Below are positions 24,725 to 33,978 of a stretch of 64,000 nucleotides of DNA, piece by piece. Each line of letters begins with the position of its first letter. Position 1 is the stretch's first letter. Both the position numbers and the translations under genes were made by a program. The DNA lies in assembly GCF_001570765.1 (NCBI RefSeq), contig NZ_BCSH01000025.1:37527-101526 (forward strand). Direction: 5' to 3'. Below the pieces are notes generated by a model, which made no database searches, was not told where the DNA came from, and saw only the letters and a program-made list of their open reading frames with translations. The DNA is from Nocardiopsis listeri NBRC 13360. Its GTDB lineage: Bacteria > Actinomycetota > Actinomycetes > Streptosporangiales > Streptosporangiaceae.

Positions 24725-25840
24725 GTGCCGCAAACCGCCGCGCACGAGGAACCGGAGCTCATCCAGCTCCTGACCCCGGAAGGGGAGCTCACCGAGCACC
24801 CCGACTACCCCCTGGACATCAGCGCGGAGGAGATCCGCGCCCTGTACCGTGACCTGGTCCTGGTCCGCCGGATCGACAGTGAGGCCGTCTCCCTCCAGCG
24901 CCAGGGAGAGCTGGGCCTGTGGGCCTCTCTCCTGGGTCAGGAGGCCGCGCAGATCGGCTCCGGCCGCGCCCTGCGATCCGAGGACATGGCCTTCCCCTCC
25001 TACCGCGAGCACGGCGTCGCCTGGTGCCGTGGCATCGAGCCGAAGGAACTCCTCGGCATGTTCCGCGGGGTCACCAACGGAGGTTGGGACCCGCACGAGT
25101 ACGGCCTGCACCTGTACACGATCGTCATCGGCAGCCAGGCCCTGCACGCCACCGGCTACGCCATGGGCGTCCAGCGCGACGGCGCCGTGGGCGAGGACGG
25201 CACCGCCGTCATCTCCTACTTCGGCGACGGGGCCACCAGCCAGGGCGACACCAACGAGGCGTTCAACTTCGCCTCGGTGAACAACGCCCCGGTCGTGTTC
25301 TTCTGCCAGAACAACCAGTGGGCCATCTCCGAGCCCCTGGAACGTCAGGCCCGCGTACCGATCTACAAGCGCGCCGCCGGCTTCGGCTTCCCGGGTGTGC
25401 GCGTGGACGGCAACGACGTCCTCGCCTGCCTGGCCGTGACCCGCGCCGCCCTGGACAACGCGCGCACCGGTCAGGGCCCCACCCTGATCGAGGCGTTCAC
25501 CTACCGGATGGGCGCCCACACCACCAACGACGACCCCACCCGTTACCGGGACGCGGCCGAGCTCGACGAGTGGAAGGCCAAGGACCCGATCATGCGGGTC
25601 CGCAACCACCTCGAACTGTACGAGCTCGCGGACGAGGCGTTCTTCGCGAAGATCGACGAAGAGGCCGACAAGGTCGGAGAGATGGTGCGCACCCAGTGCC
25701 GCTCCATGGCCGACCCCGAGCCGCTGGAGATCTTCGACGAGGTCTACGCCGAGCCCAACGTCCACATCGACCGGCAGCGGTCCGAGTTCGCCGACTACCT
25801 GGCCTCGTTCGAAGGCGCCGGCGCGGAAGGGGGCCGTTAG
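24725..25840 (+). CDS. pdhA: 2-oxoacid dehydrogenase E1 component, alpha subunit (pyruvate or branched-chain type)
   Basis: This is a 371-residue thiamine-diphosphate E1 alpha subunit. The ThDP/Mg motif runs from FGDGATSQGDTNEAFNFA to the NN of CQNNQWAISEPL. The phosphorylation-loop equivalent is YRMGAHTTNDDPTRYR. With E1 beta it decarboxylates a 2-oxoacid and passes the acyl group to E2. In actinobacteria this operon layout serves pyruvate or branched-chain 2-oxoacids, and sequence alone does not decide; the symbol is provisional. The GTG at 24725 is preceded by GAGGAG; upstream ATG codons give residues unlike the family. E1 beta follows after three bases. Confidence 0.92.
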   Translation: MPQTAAHEEPELIQLLTPEGELTEHPDYPLDISAEEIRALYRDLVLVRRIDSEAVSLQRQGELGLWASLLGQEAAQIGSGRALRSEDMAFPSYREHGVAWCRGIEPKELLGMFRGVTNGGWDPHEYGLHLYTIVIGSQALHATGYAMGVQRDGAVGEDGTAVISYFGDGATSQGDTNEAFNFASVNNAPVVFFCQNNQWAISEPLERQARVPIYKRAAGFGFPGVRVDGNDVLACLAVTRAALDNARTGQGPTLIEAFTYRMGAHTTNDDPTRYRDAAELDEWKAKDPIMRVRNHLELYELADEAFFAKIDEEADKVGEMVRTQCRSMADPEPLEIFDEVYAEPNVHIDRQRSEFADYLASFEGAGAEGGR

Positions 25841-25843
25841 GCC

Positions 25844-26824
25844 ATGGGAACCAACCTCACGATCGGTAAGGCCATCAACGCGGGGCTGCGCGCCTCGATG
25901 GAACACGACCCCAAGGTCCTCGTCATGGGCGAGGACGTCGGTCGCCTGGGCGGTGTCTTCCGCGTCACCGACGGTCTGCACAAGGACTTCGGCGCCGACC
26001 GCGTCATCGACACCCCGCTGGCCGAGTCCGGCATCGTCGGCACCGCCATCGGTATGGCGATGCGCGGCTACCGCCCCGTGGTGGAGATCCAGTTCGACGG
26101 ATTCTTCTTCCCCGCCGCCAACCAGACCTTCACCCAGTTGGCGAAGATGCGTCGCCGTTCGGCGGGCAAGCTCGCCATGCCCGTCGTCATGCGCATCCCC
26201 TACGGTGGCGGCATCGGCGCGGTCGAGCACCACAGCGAGTCGCCCGAGGCCTACTTCCAGCACACCGCAGGTCTGCGCGTGGTCAGCGTCGCCAACCCGG
26301 AGGACGCCTACTGGATGATCCAGCAGGCCGTTCGATCCGACGACCCGGTGATCTTCCTGGAGCCCAAGCGGCGCTACTACGAGAAGGCCGAGGTCGACAC
26401 CGGCGTATCGATCGACGCGGTCACCCCGATGGGCGCGGCGCGCGTCGCCCGCCCCGGCACCGACTGCACGCTGCTCGCCTACGGGCCGATGGTCAAGACC
26501 GCGTTGCAGGCCGCCGCGGCCGACGAGGAGCACTCGATCGAGGTCATCGACGTGCGCTCGCTCGCACCGGTCGACTACGCCACCATCACCGAGTCCGTGA
26601 AGCGCACCGGCCGCCTGGTGGTCGCGCACGAGGCCACCCTCACCGGCGGCCCCGGTGCGGAGATCGCCGCGCGCGTCACCGAGGAGTGCTTCTACCACCT
26701 CGAATCGCCGGTCATCCGCGTGGCCGCGTTCGACACCCCCTACCCGCAGTCCAGGCTGGAGGAGCACTACCTGCCGGACCTGGACCGCGTCCTGGACGGG
26801 GTCGACCGGGCGTTCGCGTACTAG
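25844..26824 (+). CDS. pdhB: 2-oxoacid dehydrogenase E1 component, beta subunit
   Basis: This is a 326-residue transketolase-like beta subunit, the usual length. Conserved features are MGEDVGRLGGVFRVTDGL, DTPLAESGIVGTAIGMAMRG, the PYGGGIGAVEHHSESPEAYF loop and the C-terminal domain with IEVIDVRSLAPVD. It forms the alpha2beta2 E1 with the preceding product. The start codon lies three bases after the E1 alpha stop, and the E2 gene follows 19 bp after its own stop. Confidence 0.94.
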   Translation: MGTNLTIGKAINAGLRASMEHDPKVLVMGEDVGRLGGVFRVTDGLHKDFGADRVIDTPLAESGIVGTAIGMAMRGYRPVVEIQFDGFFFPAANQTFTQLAKMRRRSAGKLAMPVVMRIPYGGGIGAVEHHSESPEAYFQHTAGLRVVSVANPEDAYWMIQQAVRSDDPVIFLEPKRRYYEKAEVDTGVSIDAVTPMGAARVARPGTDCTLLAYGPMVKTALQAAAADEEHSIEVIDVRSLAPVDYATITESVKRTGRLVVAHEATLTGGPGAEIAARVTEECFYHLESPVIRVAAFDTPYPQSRLEEHYLPDLDRVLDGVDRAFAY

Positions 26825-26843
26825 ATCGGGGAAACCGCAAGAC

Positions 26844-28262
26844 ATGGCGATTCAGAAGAGCACGCCCGCGGTCGACGGCGTGAACGCGTTCAAACTGCCC
26901 GACGTCGGTGAGGGCCTGATCGAGGCCGAACTCCTCACCTGGTACGTCCAACCGGGCGACAAGGTCACCGACGGCCAAATGATCTGTGAGATCGAGACGG
27001 CCAAGGCCGTCGTCGAACTGCCCTGCCCGTTCTCCGGGACGGTCAAGGAACTGATGGCCGCCGAGGGCGAGACGGTCGAGGTCGGTTCGGTCATCATCAC
27101 CGTGGACGACGGAATCGGCGGCACGGGTGCCTCCGGTTCCGCCGACAGTGGTGCCGATGGTGCGGCCGAGGAGACCGAGGAGCGGGAGAAGCCCCTGGTG
27201 GGCTACGGCGAGAGGGCGGCTTCCACCCAGCGTCGCGCCCGTCGCCGTCCCACCCCCTCGGCCCCGGTGTCCGCACCGCCGCCCCAGTTGAGCGAGCCTG
27301 CTCCGGCGGGCACCCCCGGGGTGATGGCCGCCCCCGCCGGTCCGGCGCCCGCTTCGGGACCGGTGGGCCGCCCATTGGCCAAACCGCCGGTGCGCAAGCT
27401 CGCCAAGGACCTCGGGGTGGACCTGGCGGCGGTGACGCCCACCGGCAAGGGCGGCGTCGTCACCCGCGAGGACGTGCACACCGCCGTCGAGACGCCCGAG
27501 GCCCCGGCCACCGGGGTGCCCTCGGCGCCGGAGGCCACGCCCGCGCCGGACCGCACCGCGCGTGAGCGTCGGGTGCCGATCAAGGGCGTGCGCAAGCACA
27601 CCGCCGCGGCCATGGTGAACAGCGCGTTCACCGCCCCGCACGTCACCGAGTTCCTCCAGGTGGACGTCACCAAGACGATGAAGGCCGTCGCCCGCCTGCG
27701 GGAACGCCCGGACTTCGCCGACGTCAAGGTGTCGCCGCTGTTGTTGGTGGCCAAGGCCCTGCTCATGGCCATCCGCCGACACCCGGACGTCAACGCGTCC
27801 TGGGACGAGGAGAACCAGGAGATCGTGGTGAAGAACTACGTGAACCTGGGGATCGCGGCCGCCACCGAGCGTGGACTGGTGGTGCCCAACGTCAAGGACG
27901 CCGACGCCAAGACCCTCCCGGAACTGGCGGCGTCCCTGAAGGAGCTCACGGACACGGCGCGCGCGGGCAAGACCAGCCCGGCCGACATGTCCGGTGGCAC
28001 GATCACCATCACCAACGTCGGTGTGTTCGGCGTGGACGCGGGGACACCGATCCTCAACCCGGGTGAGGCCGCCATCCTCGCCTTCGGTCAGATCCGCGAC
28101 ATGCCCTGGGTGCACAAGGGTGAGCTGAAGATCCGCAAGGTCACCACCCTGTCGCTCTCCTTCGACCACAGGTTGGTCGACGGAGAGCTGGGTTCCAAGG
28201 TGCTGCGGGACATCGGCACGGCACTGGAGGACCCGGAGCTGACCGCCCTGGCCTGGGGCTAG
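26844..28262 (+). CDS. pdhC: 2-oxoacid dehydrogenase E2, dihydrolipoamide acyltransferase
   Basis: This is a 472-residue E2 with three parts. One lipoyl domain spans about residues 10-85, with the lipoylated Lys in EIETAKAVVEL. A peripheral subunit-binding domain lies near 178-210 (VRKLAKDLGVDLAAVTPTGK). The catalytic domain from about 240 ends with the active-site SFDHRLVDGE. Pro/Ala-rich linkers separate them. The acyl group moves from E1 to CoA. No E3 (lipoamide dehydrogenase) gene is in the operon, so E3 must come from elsewhere. A strong terminator follows. Confidence 0.94.
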   Translation: MAIQKSTPAVDGVNAFKLPDVGEGLIEAELLTWYVQPGDKVTDGQMICEIETAKAVVELPCPFSGTVKELMAAEGETVEVGSVIITVDDGIGGTGASGSADSGADGAAEETEEREKPLVGYGERAASTQRRARRRPTPSAPVSAPPPQLSEPAPAGTPGVMAAPAGPAPASGPVGRPLAKPPVRKLAKDLGVDLAAVTPTGKGGVVTREDVHTAVETPEAPATGVPSAPEATPAPDRTARERRVPIKGVRKHTAAAMVNSAFTAPHVTEFLQVDVTKTMKAVARLRERPDFADVKVSPLLLVAKALLMAIRRHPDVNASWDEENQEIVVKNYVNLGIAAATERGLVVPNVKDADAKTLPELAASLKELTDTARAGKTSPADMSGGTITITNVGVFGVDAGTPILNPGEAAILAFGQIRDMPWVHKGELKIRKVTTLSLSFDHRLVDGELGSKVLRDIGTALEDPELTALAWG

Positions 28263-28356
28263 CTCGGCGTTCAACCTGCTCGCTCGACTCCGGGGCCGAA
28301 GCACCGGCGCAGGGGCGGGACGACCAAGGAGCCGACCCTTCTACCCCGAAGAGCGA

Positions 28357-28387
28357 GGGGCCGACGCACCGTGGGTGCGTCGGCCCC
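28357..28387 (+). terminator. Strong terminator of the 2-oxoacid dehydrogenase operon
   Basis: GGGGCCGACGCACC (28357-28370), loop GTG, and the exact complement at 28374-28387 give a perfect 14-bp stem followed by TTC, about 95 bp after the E2 stop. Confidence 0.85.
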
Positions 28388-28602
28388 TTCACGTTCACCT
28401 GGAAGGACGACGCGTACCCGTGCCCGCCGAAGACGTGGACGGGCCCGTCCCCCAAGGGGGTGGGGGCGGACCCTATCGTTCAGTGTTCCCGTCAGGGGCC
28501 TTGACCAACCTTTGGTCGACGTTTTTGTCGATCGGTTCGTCGAACGCCGGTTCGGCCAGGGCGATGAGCGAGTAGTGGATCCGACCGACACGGCGCTGGG
28601 GA
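28388..28602. other. Non-coding gap between the pdh terminator and the AEC gene
   Basis: No gene is supportable here. A short hairpin GACCAA-CCT-TTGGTC at about 28505-28519 may terminate the converging AEC transporter transcript. Confidence 0.3.
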
Positions 28603-29535
28603 TCAACCCAGGAGCAGGGTGATGGTGAACAGGACCGGGACGGTGAGGACCGTGGTCATCAGGACCACCTCGCGGGTGAGCGCCTCACCCGTTCGGTACA
28701 GGGTCGCGTAGTTGAACACGTTCTGCGCGGTCGGCAACGCGGCCAGCACCACCACCGCGAACAGGGCGGCGCCCTCCAGACCGAACACCAAGGAGCCCAG
28801 GGCCCACGCGGCCAGCGGTTGTCCCACCGACTTCAACGCCACCGCCAACAGCACCGGCACCTGGTCCGGGCCACTCCGCCCGGGCATCGCACTGCCGTGC
28901 AGGGAGATCCCGAACGCCAACAGCATCGACGGCACCGCCATCCCACCGACCAGGTCGAAGGGTTCCATCAACGGCGCCGGCGGCACCCAACCGGACGCCG
29001 ACACCGCCACGCCGGTCAGGGACGCGATCACCACGGGGTTGCGCACCGGGGTGCCCAGGGAGCGGCGCAGCACCGGCCAGAACCCCCGCACGCGCCCGTT
29101 GCCCAGGTCCAGCACGGTCAACGACACCGGTGCCAACACCAACAGCTGGAACAGCAGGATGGGGGCGACGAGGGAGGCGTCGCCGAGGACGTACGCGGAG
29201 ATCGGAATGCCGAGGTTGCCCGCGTTGACGTAGGAGGAACCCAAGGTGCCCACGGTCGTGCGTCCCACGCCCCATCGTCGGATGACTCCGACGACGAGGA
29301 AGAGCACCGCGACGACCACCACGCTGAGGACGCTCACCAGGACCGGGGGCGACAGCAGGACGGACAGGTCCGTTCGGGCCAGGATCGTGAACAGCAGCGC
29401 CGGGCTGGCCACGTAGAACGCCAGTCGGTTGAGGACCTCCCGAGCCCCGGGCCCCAGGAGTGGGATACGGCCCAGCATGTAGCCGATGGCGACGATACTG
29501 GCGATGACTCCGAACCCGACGATGACCCCGGACAA
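28603..29535 (-). CDS. AEC-family (auxin efflux carrier-like) permease
   Basis: This is a protein of about 310 residues with ten predicted membrane helices in two halves. The typical N-terminal half is LSGVIVGFGVIASIVAIGYM with ASPALLF, and the second has VGGMAVPSMLLAFGISLHG. Bacterial AEC proteins export or import organic acids such as malate; the substrate is unknown. I chose the TTG at 29535, which gives the family's usual N-terminus; a TTG at 29553 adds six residues. Monocistronic. Confidence 0.88.
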   Translation of the reverse strand: MSGVIVGFGVIASIVAIGYMLGRIPLLGPGAREVLNRLAFYVASPALLFTILARTDLSVLLSPPVLVSVLSVVVVAVLFLVVGVIRRWGVGRTTVGTLGSSYVNAGNLGIPISAYVLGDASLVAPILLFQLLVLAPVSLTVLDLGNGRVRGFWPVLRRSLGTPVRNPVVIASLTGVAVSASGWVPPAPLMEPFDLVGGMAVPSMLLAFGISLHGSAMPGRSGPDQVPVLLAVALKSVGQPLAAWALGSLVFGLEGAALFAVVVLAALPTAQNVFNYATLYRTGEALTREVVLMTTVLTVPVLFTITLLLG

Positions 29536-29613
29536 GGGGCGCCCCCCGAACAACCGTGTGGCTAAAGACCGGCAAACGCTATCCGAGGTGGTCCATATCG
29601 ACTACGGCACAGG

Positions 29614-30054
29614 TCACACCGAGTGCTGTGAGCATTCCTGGTGTTGCCCCTGCTCGAGTTCCAGTCGCTTGCGCCGCCGGGATTCCTTCACCGACACCGA
29701 GACGATGCGCACCGCCGCCACCGCGGTGATCGCGGCGAGTGGCAACACCAACCGGGCGGCCGGCTGACGAATGGCCTGGAAGTCGGCGCCCTCGGGGGAG
29801 ACGACCAGGAACCCGGCGGGGCGCGCCCGCACGAGTCCCATGCCCCCGGCGCCGTCACCGCCCGACAGGGGCACCCTCCCCGTGCCGCCGCCGATGGTGT
29901 TCAGCGCGCTGATCCGCGCCACCGGCACCACGGTGGTCGCACCGGAGGTCACCGGGTCGCCGAACACCGTGGAGGTTCGGGCCAGTGAGCGCGTGCTGTC
30001 GATCAGCGAGGTGATGGCGGCGATCGCTCCGCGCCGCCCGTCCTGCTTCGCCAT
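29614..30054 (-). CDS. GerW/YtfJ-family sporulation-type protein
   Basis: This is a 146-residue protein matching the GerW (YtfJ) pattern: ARTSTVFGDPVTSGATTVVP, VARISALNTIGGGTG, then a Gly-rich segment, ARPAGFLVVSPEGADFQAIR, and a C-terminal hydrophobic segment (LVLPLAAITAVAAVRIVSV) with a basic tail. In Bacillus such proteins are needed for spore germination; actinobacterial homologues are widespread and poorly defined. The hydrophobic tail suggests membrane association. It is separated from the lipoprotein gene upstream by a large hairpin. Confidence 0.82.
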   Translation of the reverse strand: MAKQDGRRGAIAAITSLIDSTRSLARTSTVFGDPVTSGATTVVPVARISALNTIGGGTGRVPLSGGDGAGGMGLVRARPAGFLVVSPEGADFQAIRQPAARLVLPLAAITAVAAVRIVSVSVKESRRRKRLELEQGQHQECSQHSV

Positions 30055-30143
30055 GTCGGGGGGTCCTCTCCTCGGGTTCGGCCGTGGGACATCACGCTAT
30101 AGGGGGCGACCACGGGCCGAGGGAAGGTCGATGGGCCCGGAGT

Positions 30144-30199
30144 GTCCGCGTGTTCGGTCGTTCGGGTGTTCGGGCACCCGGAGGACCGAACACTCGGAC
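30144..30199. terminator. Large near-perfect hairpin after the lipoprotein gene
   Basis: GTCCG-C-GTGTTCGGTC (30144-30159) pairs with GACCGAACAC-T-CGGAC (30184-30199), 15 pairs with one mismatch, plus an inner GGTG/CACC. It lies about 20 bases past the stop of the minus-strand lipoprotein gene. Confidence 0.7.
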
Positions 30200-30216
30200 G
30201 CTCGGACCGAACGGGC

Positions 30217-31347
30217 TCAGGTGGTGGGGCTTTCCGATGGCTCTTCGCTCGGCTCGGTGGGTGGCTCCTGTGCCCAGCGCACGAGCAGGGGCCAACCGTC
30301 CATGGAGGCGTCGTGGTAGCGCGGGAAGAGCTCCTCGGTCTCGCCGACCGCCCCGTCCTCCAGACCGACACGGAACCACGCCTGTTCGGTCTGGAGCAGG
30401 ACCGCGTCACGTTCGGTGGAGGGGGCGAACTGCACCACGGGGGAGTCCTCGTCGGCCAACAGCTTCTCCGTGGAGAACCCCTGCCCCTCCAGGGTCAACA
30501 GGAGTACGCCGCCGGGTGCGTCGCCCCCGTCCGGGCGCAGCAGGGCGGCTTCGCCGCCCCACACCGTCGCGTCGTCGAAGGTCTGCCACTGCTGCCCGTC
30601 GGCGGTCAGGGTCGCGTTGACGGGGGTGCCGTTGGTCGACCGCGTCACCAACTGGCCCTCCCCGCCGGCCACCTGTTGGGTGGGCACGCTGTTGCGGATG
30701 TGCAGGGAACCGTCGGGAGTGAGCGCCCAGTCGCTGGGCCGCTGTCCTTCGCCCAGGGCCAGACTGCCCTCCTGGTTGGGGGTTCCATTGGGGGCGTCCA
30801 ACGGAACCGAAAGGACCTGGGGTGGTTGCCCGTCAGGGCCTCCGGAGACGTACCACAGGCGGTCTTCGTGGATCAGGGGTTCCGACAGGACCTCGTTCTG
30901 TGGCGCTGCGATCGATTCGATCGGTTGGTAGGAGAACCCCTCGACCTCGTCCCCCTCGGCGTCTTCGGTGTCTTCGGCGTCCGCGGGGTCGGTGAGGGCC
31001 GCCAGGTGCACGGCGCTGGGCTCGTCGGTGACGAAGGCGAAGTGCTGCCAGTCCTCGGAGAAGCGCCCGTGTACCGGGACCTCCGAGGCCATCGGGTCCA
31101 CGGCCCCGTCGGGCAGCTCGATCCGCTGGATCGGCGCACCGGTCTCGGGGTCGTGGAAGACCAGGACCTGGTCGGTCTCGGGATCGCCACCCTCGAACCC
31201 CCGGTGGATCAGCGCCAGCCCGACCATCCCCCCCTCGGTGAGTTCCTCCACGGTCTCGGGGGAGCCGTCGGAGGAATCGGAGGAGGAGTCACAGGCCGTC
31301 ACGGCGATCAGGCACACGGCCGAGGCCAGGGCTAGGGAACGCCGCAT
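30217..31347 (-). CDS. Secreted lipoprotein, probable beta-propeller
   Basis: This is a 376-residue protein with a lipoprotein signal peptide (MRRSLALASAVCLIAVTACD; lipobox VTAC with Cys19). The mature part contains repeated blade-like segments (for example VLVFHDPETGAPIQRIELPD, WQHFAFVTDEPSAVHLAALT, WALTPDGSLHIRN) suggesting a WD40/TolB-like propeller. The function is unknown. It lies next to the kinase and T7SS region and shares the propeller theme with other proteins there. AAAGGC precedes the ATG. The C-terminus is Ser/Pro/Glu-rich. Confidence 0.78.
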   Translation of the reverse strand: MRRSLALASAVCLIAVTACDSSSDSSDGSPETVEELTEGGMVGLALIHRGFEGGDPETDQVLVFHDPETGAPIQRIELPDGAVDPMASEVPVHGRFSEDWQHFAFVTDEPSAVHLAALTDPADAEDTEDAEGDEVEGFSYQPIESIAAPQNEVLSEPLIHEDRLWYVSGGPDGQPPQVLSVPLDAPNGTPNQEGSLALGEGQRPSDWALTPDGSLHIRNSVPTQQVAGGEGQLVTRSTNGTPVNATLTADGQQWQTFDDATVWGGEAALLRPDGGDAPGGVLLLTLEGQGFSTEKLLADEDSPVVQFAPSTERDAVLLQTEQAWFRVGLEDGAVGETEELFPRYHDASMDGWPLLVRWAQEPPTEPSEEPSESPTT

Positions 31348-31490
31348 CGGGTCGCCTTTCCGGGAAGAGTGGGACTCGGGAAGAGTGGGGACTGAAGAAG
31401 CTGTCCGGGAGGTGGGATCACCGCAGGCACGCGATGGTTCTCCTGGTTCCTCACGTTATCGACACGGAGTACCAGGGTGGCTCCCGGCAC

Positions 31491-33533
31491 TCAGTCGTCG
31501 GAGTCGGGGGCGGGGGACGGAGGAGGGCTAGGGTCCTCTTCCTCTTCTTCCTCTTCCTCCGCTTCCCGCTCGGCCTCTTCCTCGGCCTGACGTTCGGCTT
31601 CGGCGGCCCTGTCCGCGGCCCGCGTCGTGCAGACCTCCTCGGCGGGGGCCGACCCCCCGTCGACGGCGACCAGGGTGAAGCAGTACTCCACCTGAGTGTT
31701 CTCCGTGGGGACCTGCGCGGTCACCGCCCCGGGGCCGGTCCGTGCCAAGGTCCGAGGGTCGTGGCCCTGGGCCCCGCCGACCACGAAGTAGGAGCCCGTG
31801 CCTCCGGTGTTGTCCACCCAGTTCAGGGTGACCGCGCTGAGGGTGTCCTCCAGCATCACGTCGGAGGGAGCGGACACCTCCGGCAGCGGGGAGGGTTCGG
31901 CCACCGGCTCGGCCGGTGAGTCCTCCTCGACCGGTTCCTCCTCGGTCTCCTCGGCGGCGACCGCGACCACCGGCTCGGGAGTGTTCGTCGCCGCGAAGAC
32001 ACTCGCCACCATGCTGGCCACGAGAACACCGGAGACCGTCACCGCGATGTGCATCTGCTTGCGCCACCGTGGCGGTTCCTGAACCGAGGCAAGGGAGTCC
32101 CACTCCGGGTCCGAGGACTCCTCCTCGGCCTCGTCAAGGGGAAGGTACGCGGACTTCGCGTCACCGCTCCAACCGTCCAGCCGTGACCAGGCGCGCAGCG
32201 TGGAGACCTCTTCTCCACGCAGCTTCGCCATCATCAGGTCGGCGGTGCTGTGGGCGGAGTCCTCGGGAACGGCGCCGTGGAGTTCGCGTTCCTCAGGGGT
32301 GGGCAGTGGGCGCTGAGGCGGACGCAGTCGCGCCGCGCTCTCCAACCGACCTCGGTCCTCTCCACCGACCGGAGGGAACCCGTCCTGGGGGAACCCGTGG
32401 CCGTTTTCCTCGGCCGGGACGTGCGGAGGACGCTGTGGTCCGGCCCCGAACGGTGTGGGCGGAGAGTGCGGCCCGGAGGGAGCGGACGGGTGCGGAACCT
32501 GAGGTCCGGACGGGTGACCGGTCGGCCCGGGCCGAGGAGGCGTCGGCGGGGCGAGCGGAGGTGTCTGAGGGGCGGGGGCGGTCGGCGGGGGATGCGGTCC
32601 CGTGGACGAGGGAGGGGACTGCGGCCCGGTGGGCGCGGGTGGTGTCTGTGCACCGGAAGGAGCGTTCGCCGGTGCGGTACCGCTCATCGAGGGCTGGGCG
32701 CCGCTGGGGGCCGTCGCCGTGCGTCCGGAGCGCGCCTTCTCGAAGGCCGCGGCGAACTCGGAGGGGCTCGGGAACCGCTCCTCGGGATTCTTGGTCAGAC
32801 CCCGGGCGAGGACTCTGCGCAGGGAACGGGACACGTCCGGGCGCGGTACCGGAGGAGGCTCCTCCGAGAGCACTCGCCGAACGTAGGTCTGGGGGTCGAA
32901 GCGTGAACCGTCCGTGGACGAGAACGGAGCCCGACCCGTGAGCAACGTCCAGATCGTCGAGGCGAGCTGGTAGACGTCCGATGCCGGTGTACGAGGCTCG
33001 CCACGGAGGGCCTCGGGGGCCGAGTGGAGGAAGGATTCCGTCTGGGGCGAGGGCGGAGTGAGCGGCTCACCGGAGGTGGACACCGCACCGAAACCGGTGA
33101 GCACGGGCGTACGCCCGGCCCGCAGGACGTTCCCCGGACAGACATCGTTGTGCAGCAGACCACGGGCGTGCAGGGCTCCCAGAGCGGCGGCGACGCTTCG
33201 TGCGATCGCGGCCGCCTCCTGCAATGGCGCGGGGCCCCTCTTCGCGAGCATCTCCCCGAACGAACCGTCCGGGTAGAAGGGCAGGGCGATGAAGAACGCC
33301 CCGTCCGCGGTGGAACCCGCGTCCAACAGAGGGACCACACCGGGTACGCCGTTGAGCGTGCGCAGGTGACCGAGTTCGACTTGGCCGGCTTCGATGGGAA
33401 GCACCTTGAGCACGACCTCGGCGCCGCTGGTCGCTCGGGTCGCGCGGATGATCCGGGCGCGTCGCCCCTGGCGAAGCTCTGTCGAGGTGTCGTACCCCGG
33501 GGCCTGGACGGGCCCGGGAGCGGAGCCGGACAT
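31491..33533 (-). CDS. Membrane pseudokinase with C-terminal fibronectin-III-like domain
   Basis: This is a 680-residue protein. Residues about 15-270 are a Ser/Thr kinase fold, but the glycine loop is not recognisable, the catalytic segment is HNDVCPGNVL (Asp and Asn kept), and the DFG position reads LTGFGAVS, so the metal-binding Asp is Gly. The VAIK Lys may survive in VVLKVL. A long Pro-rich region (about 280-400) and an acidic segment precede a single membrane helix (HIAVTVSGVLVASMVASVFA, about 494-513). The outer part has an Fn3-like domain (AVTLNWVDNTGGTGSYFVVG). Weak or no kinase activity is expected. It is the last gene on the minus-strand run that begins with the WXG100 genes. Confidence 0.82.
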   Translation of the reverse strand: MSGSAPGPVQAPGYDTSTELRQGRRARIIRATRATSGAEVVLKVLPIEAGQVELGHLRTLNGVPGVVPLLDAGSTADGAFFIALPFYPDGSFGEMLAKRGPAPLQEAAAIARSVAAALGALHARGLLHNDVCPGNVLRAGRTPVLTGFGAVSTSGEPLTPPSPQTESFLHSAPEALRGEPRTPASDVYQLASTIWTLLTGRAPFSSTDGSRFDPQTYVRRVLSEEPPPVPRPDVSRSLRRVLARGLTKNPEERFPSPSEFAAAFEKARSGRTATAPSGAQPSMSGTAPANAPSGAQTPPAPTGPQSPPSSTGPHPPPTAPAPQTPPLAPPTPPRPGPTGHPSGPQVPHPSAPSGPHSPPTPFGAGPQRPPHVPAEENGHGFPQDGFPPVGGEDRGRLESAARLRPPQRPLPTPEERELHGAVPEDSAHSTADLMMAKLRGEEVSTLRAWSRLDGWSGDAKSAYLPLDEAEEESSDPEWDSLASVQEPPRWRKQMHIAVTVSGVLVASMVASVFAATNTPEPVVAVAAEETEEEPVEEDSPAEPVAEPSPLPEVSAPSDVMLEDTLSAVTLNWVDNTGGTGSYFVVGGAQGHDPRTLARTGPGAVTAQVPTENTQVEYCFTLVAVDGGSAPAEEVCTTRAADRAAEAERQAEEEAEREAEEEEEEEEDPSPPPSPAPDSDD

Positions 33534-33601
33534 GAGAGATCGACCCCCTGTTGGTGGCGGGATACCCGCTCGGGCGAACGGGGCAGGTGTACCGGGCTAC
33601 G

Positions 33602-33964
33602 TCAGGGACGGTCCTGGAACACCGGATGATCGAGCATGGGGCTCTCGATCATCTGGTTGCGAACGTTGTTGTTGGCCCCCCACCCTCGCTCCTCATTGAT
33701 CTCCTGCTGTTTGCCGAAGGCGCCGATGAGGGCGATGACCCCGCAGATGAGCGCGATGAGGATGGCGCCGCCGATCACGGCGGGCCACACCCGCTGACGA
33801 CGGCGCCAGTACCGACTGGAGCCGTACAGCAGGGCGGACCGAAGTTGCCGATGCCGGAGAGCGTCCGCTTCGAGGACGTACTTTTCCTCGTCGGGCGTGT
33901 AGTGGAACGCCTCGGGAAGCTGCGGATCCGGATCGGTGGCAGGAGGCGAGGGTGGGGAGGACAT
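33602..33964 (-). CDS. T7SS-associated small membrane protein, unknown
   Basis: This is a 120-residue protein. The N-terminus is Pro-rich, then comes an ordered part (EAFHYTPDEEKYVLEADALR), a basic stretch (SSRYWRRRQRVWP), one membrane helix (AVIGGAILIALICGVIALIG, about 75-94), and a short tail. The start ATG at 33964 is chosen because residues above it come from another frame of the WXG100 gene region. It sits between WXG100-type genes and the pseudokinase on one strand, suggesting a role in the secretion locus. I do not recognise it as a core Ecc component. Confidence 0.7.
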   Translation of the reverse strand: MSSPPSPPATDPDPQLPEAFHYTPDEEKYVLEADALRHRQLRSALLYGSSRYWRRRQRVWPAVIGGAILIALICGVIALIGAFGKQQEINEERGWGANNNVRNQMIESPMLDHPVFQDRP

Positions 33965-33978
33965 CGGGACCCAGTTTA

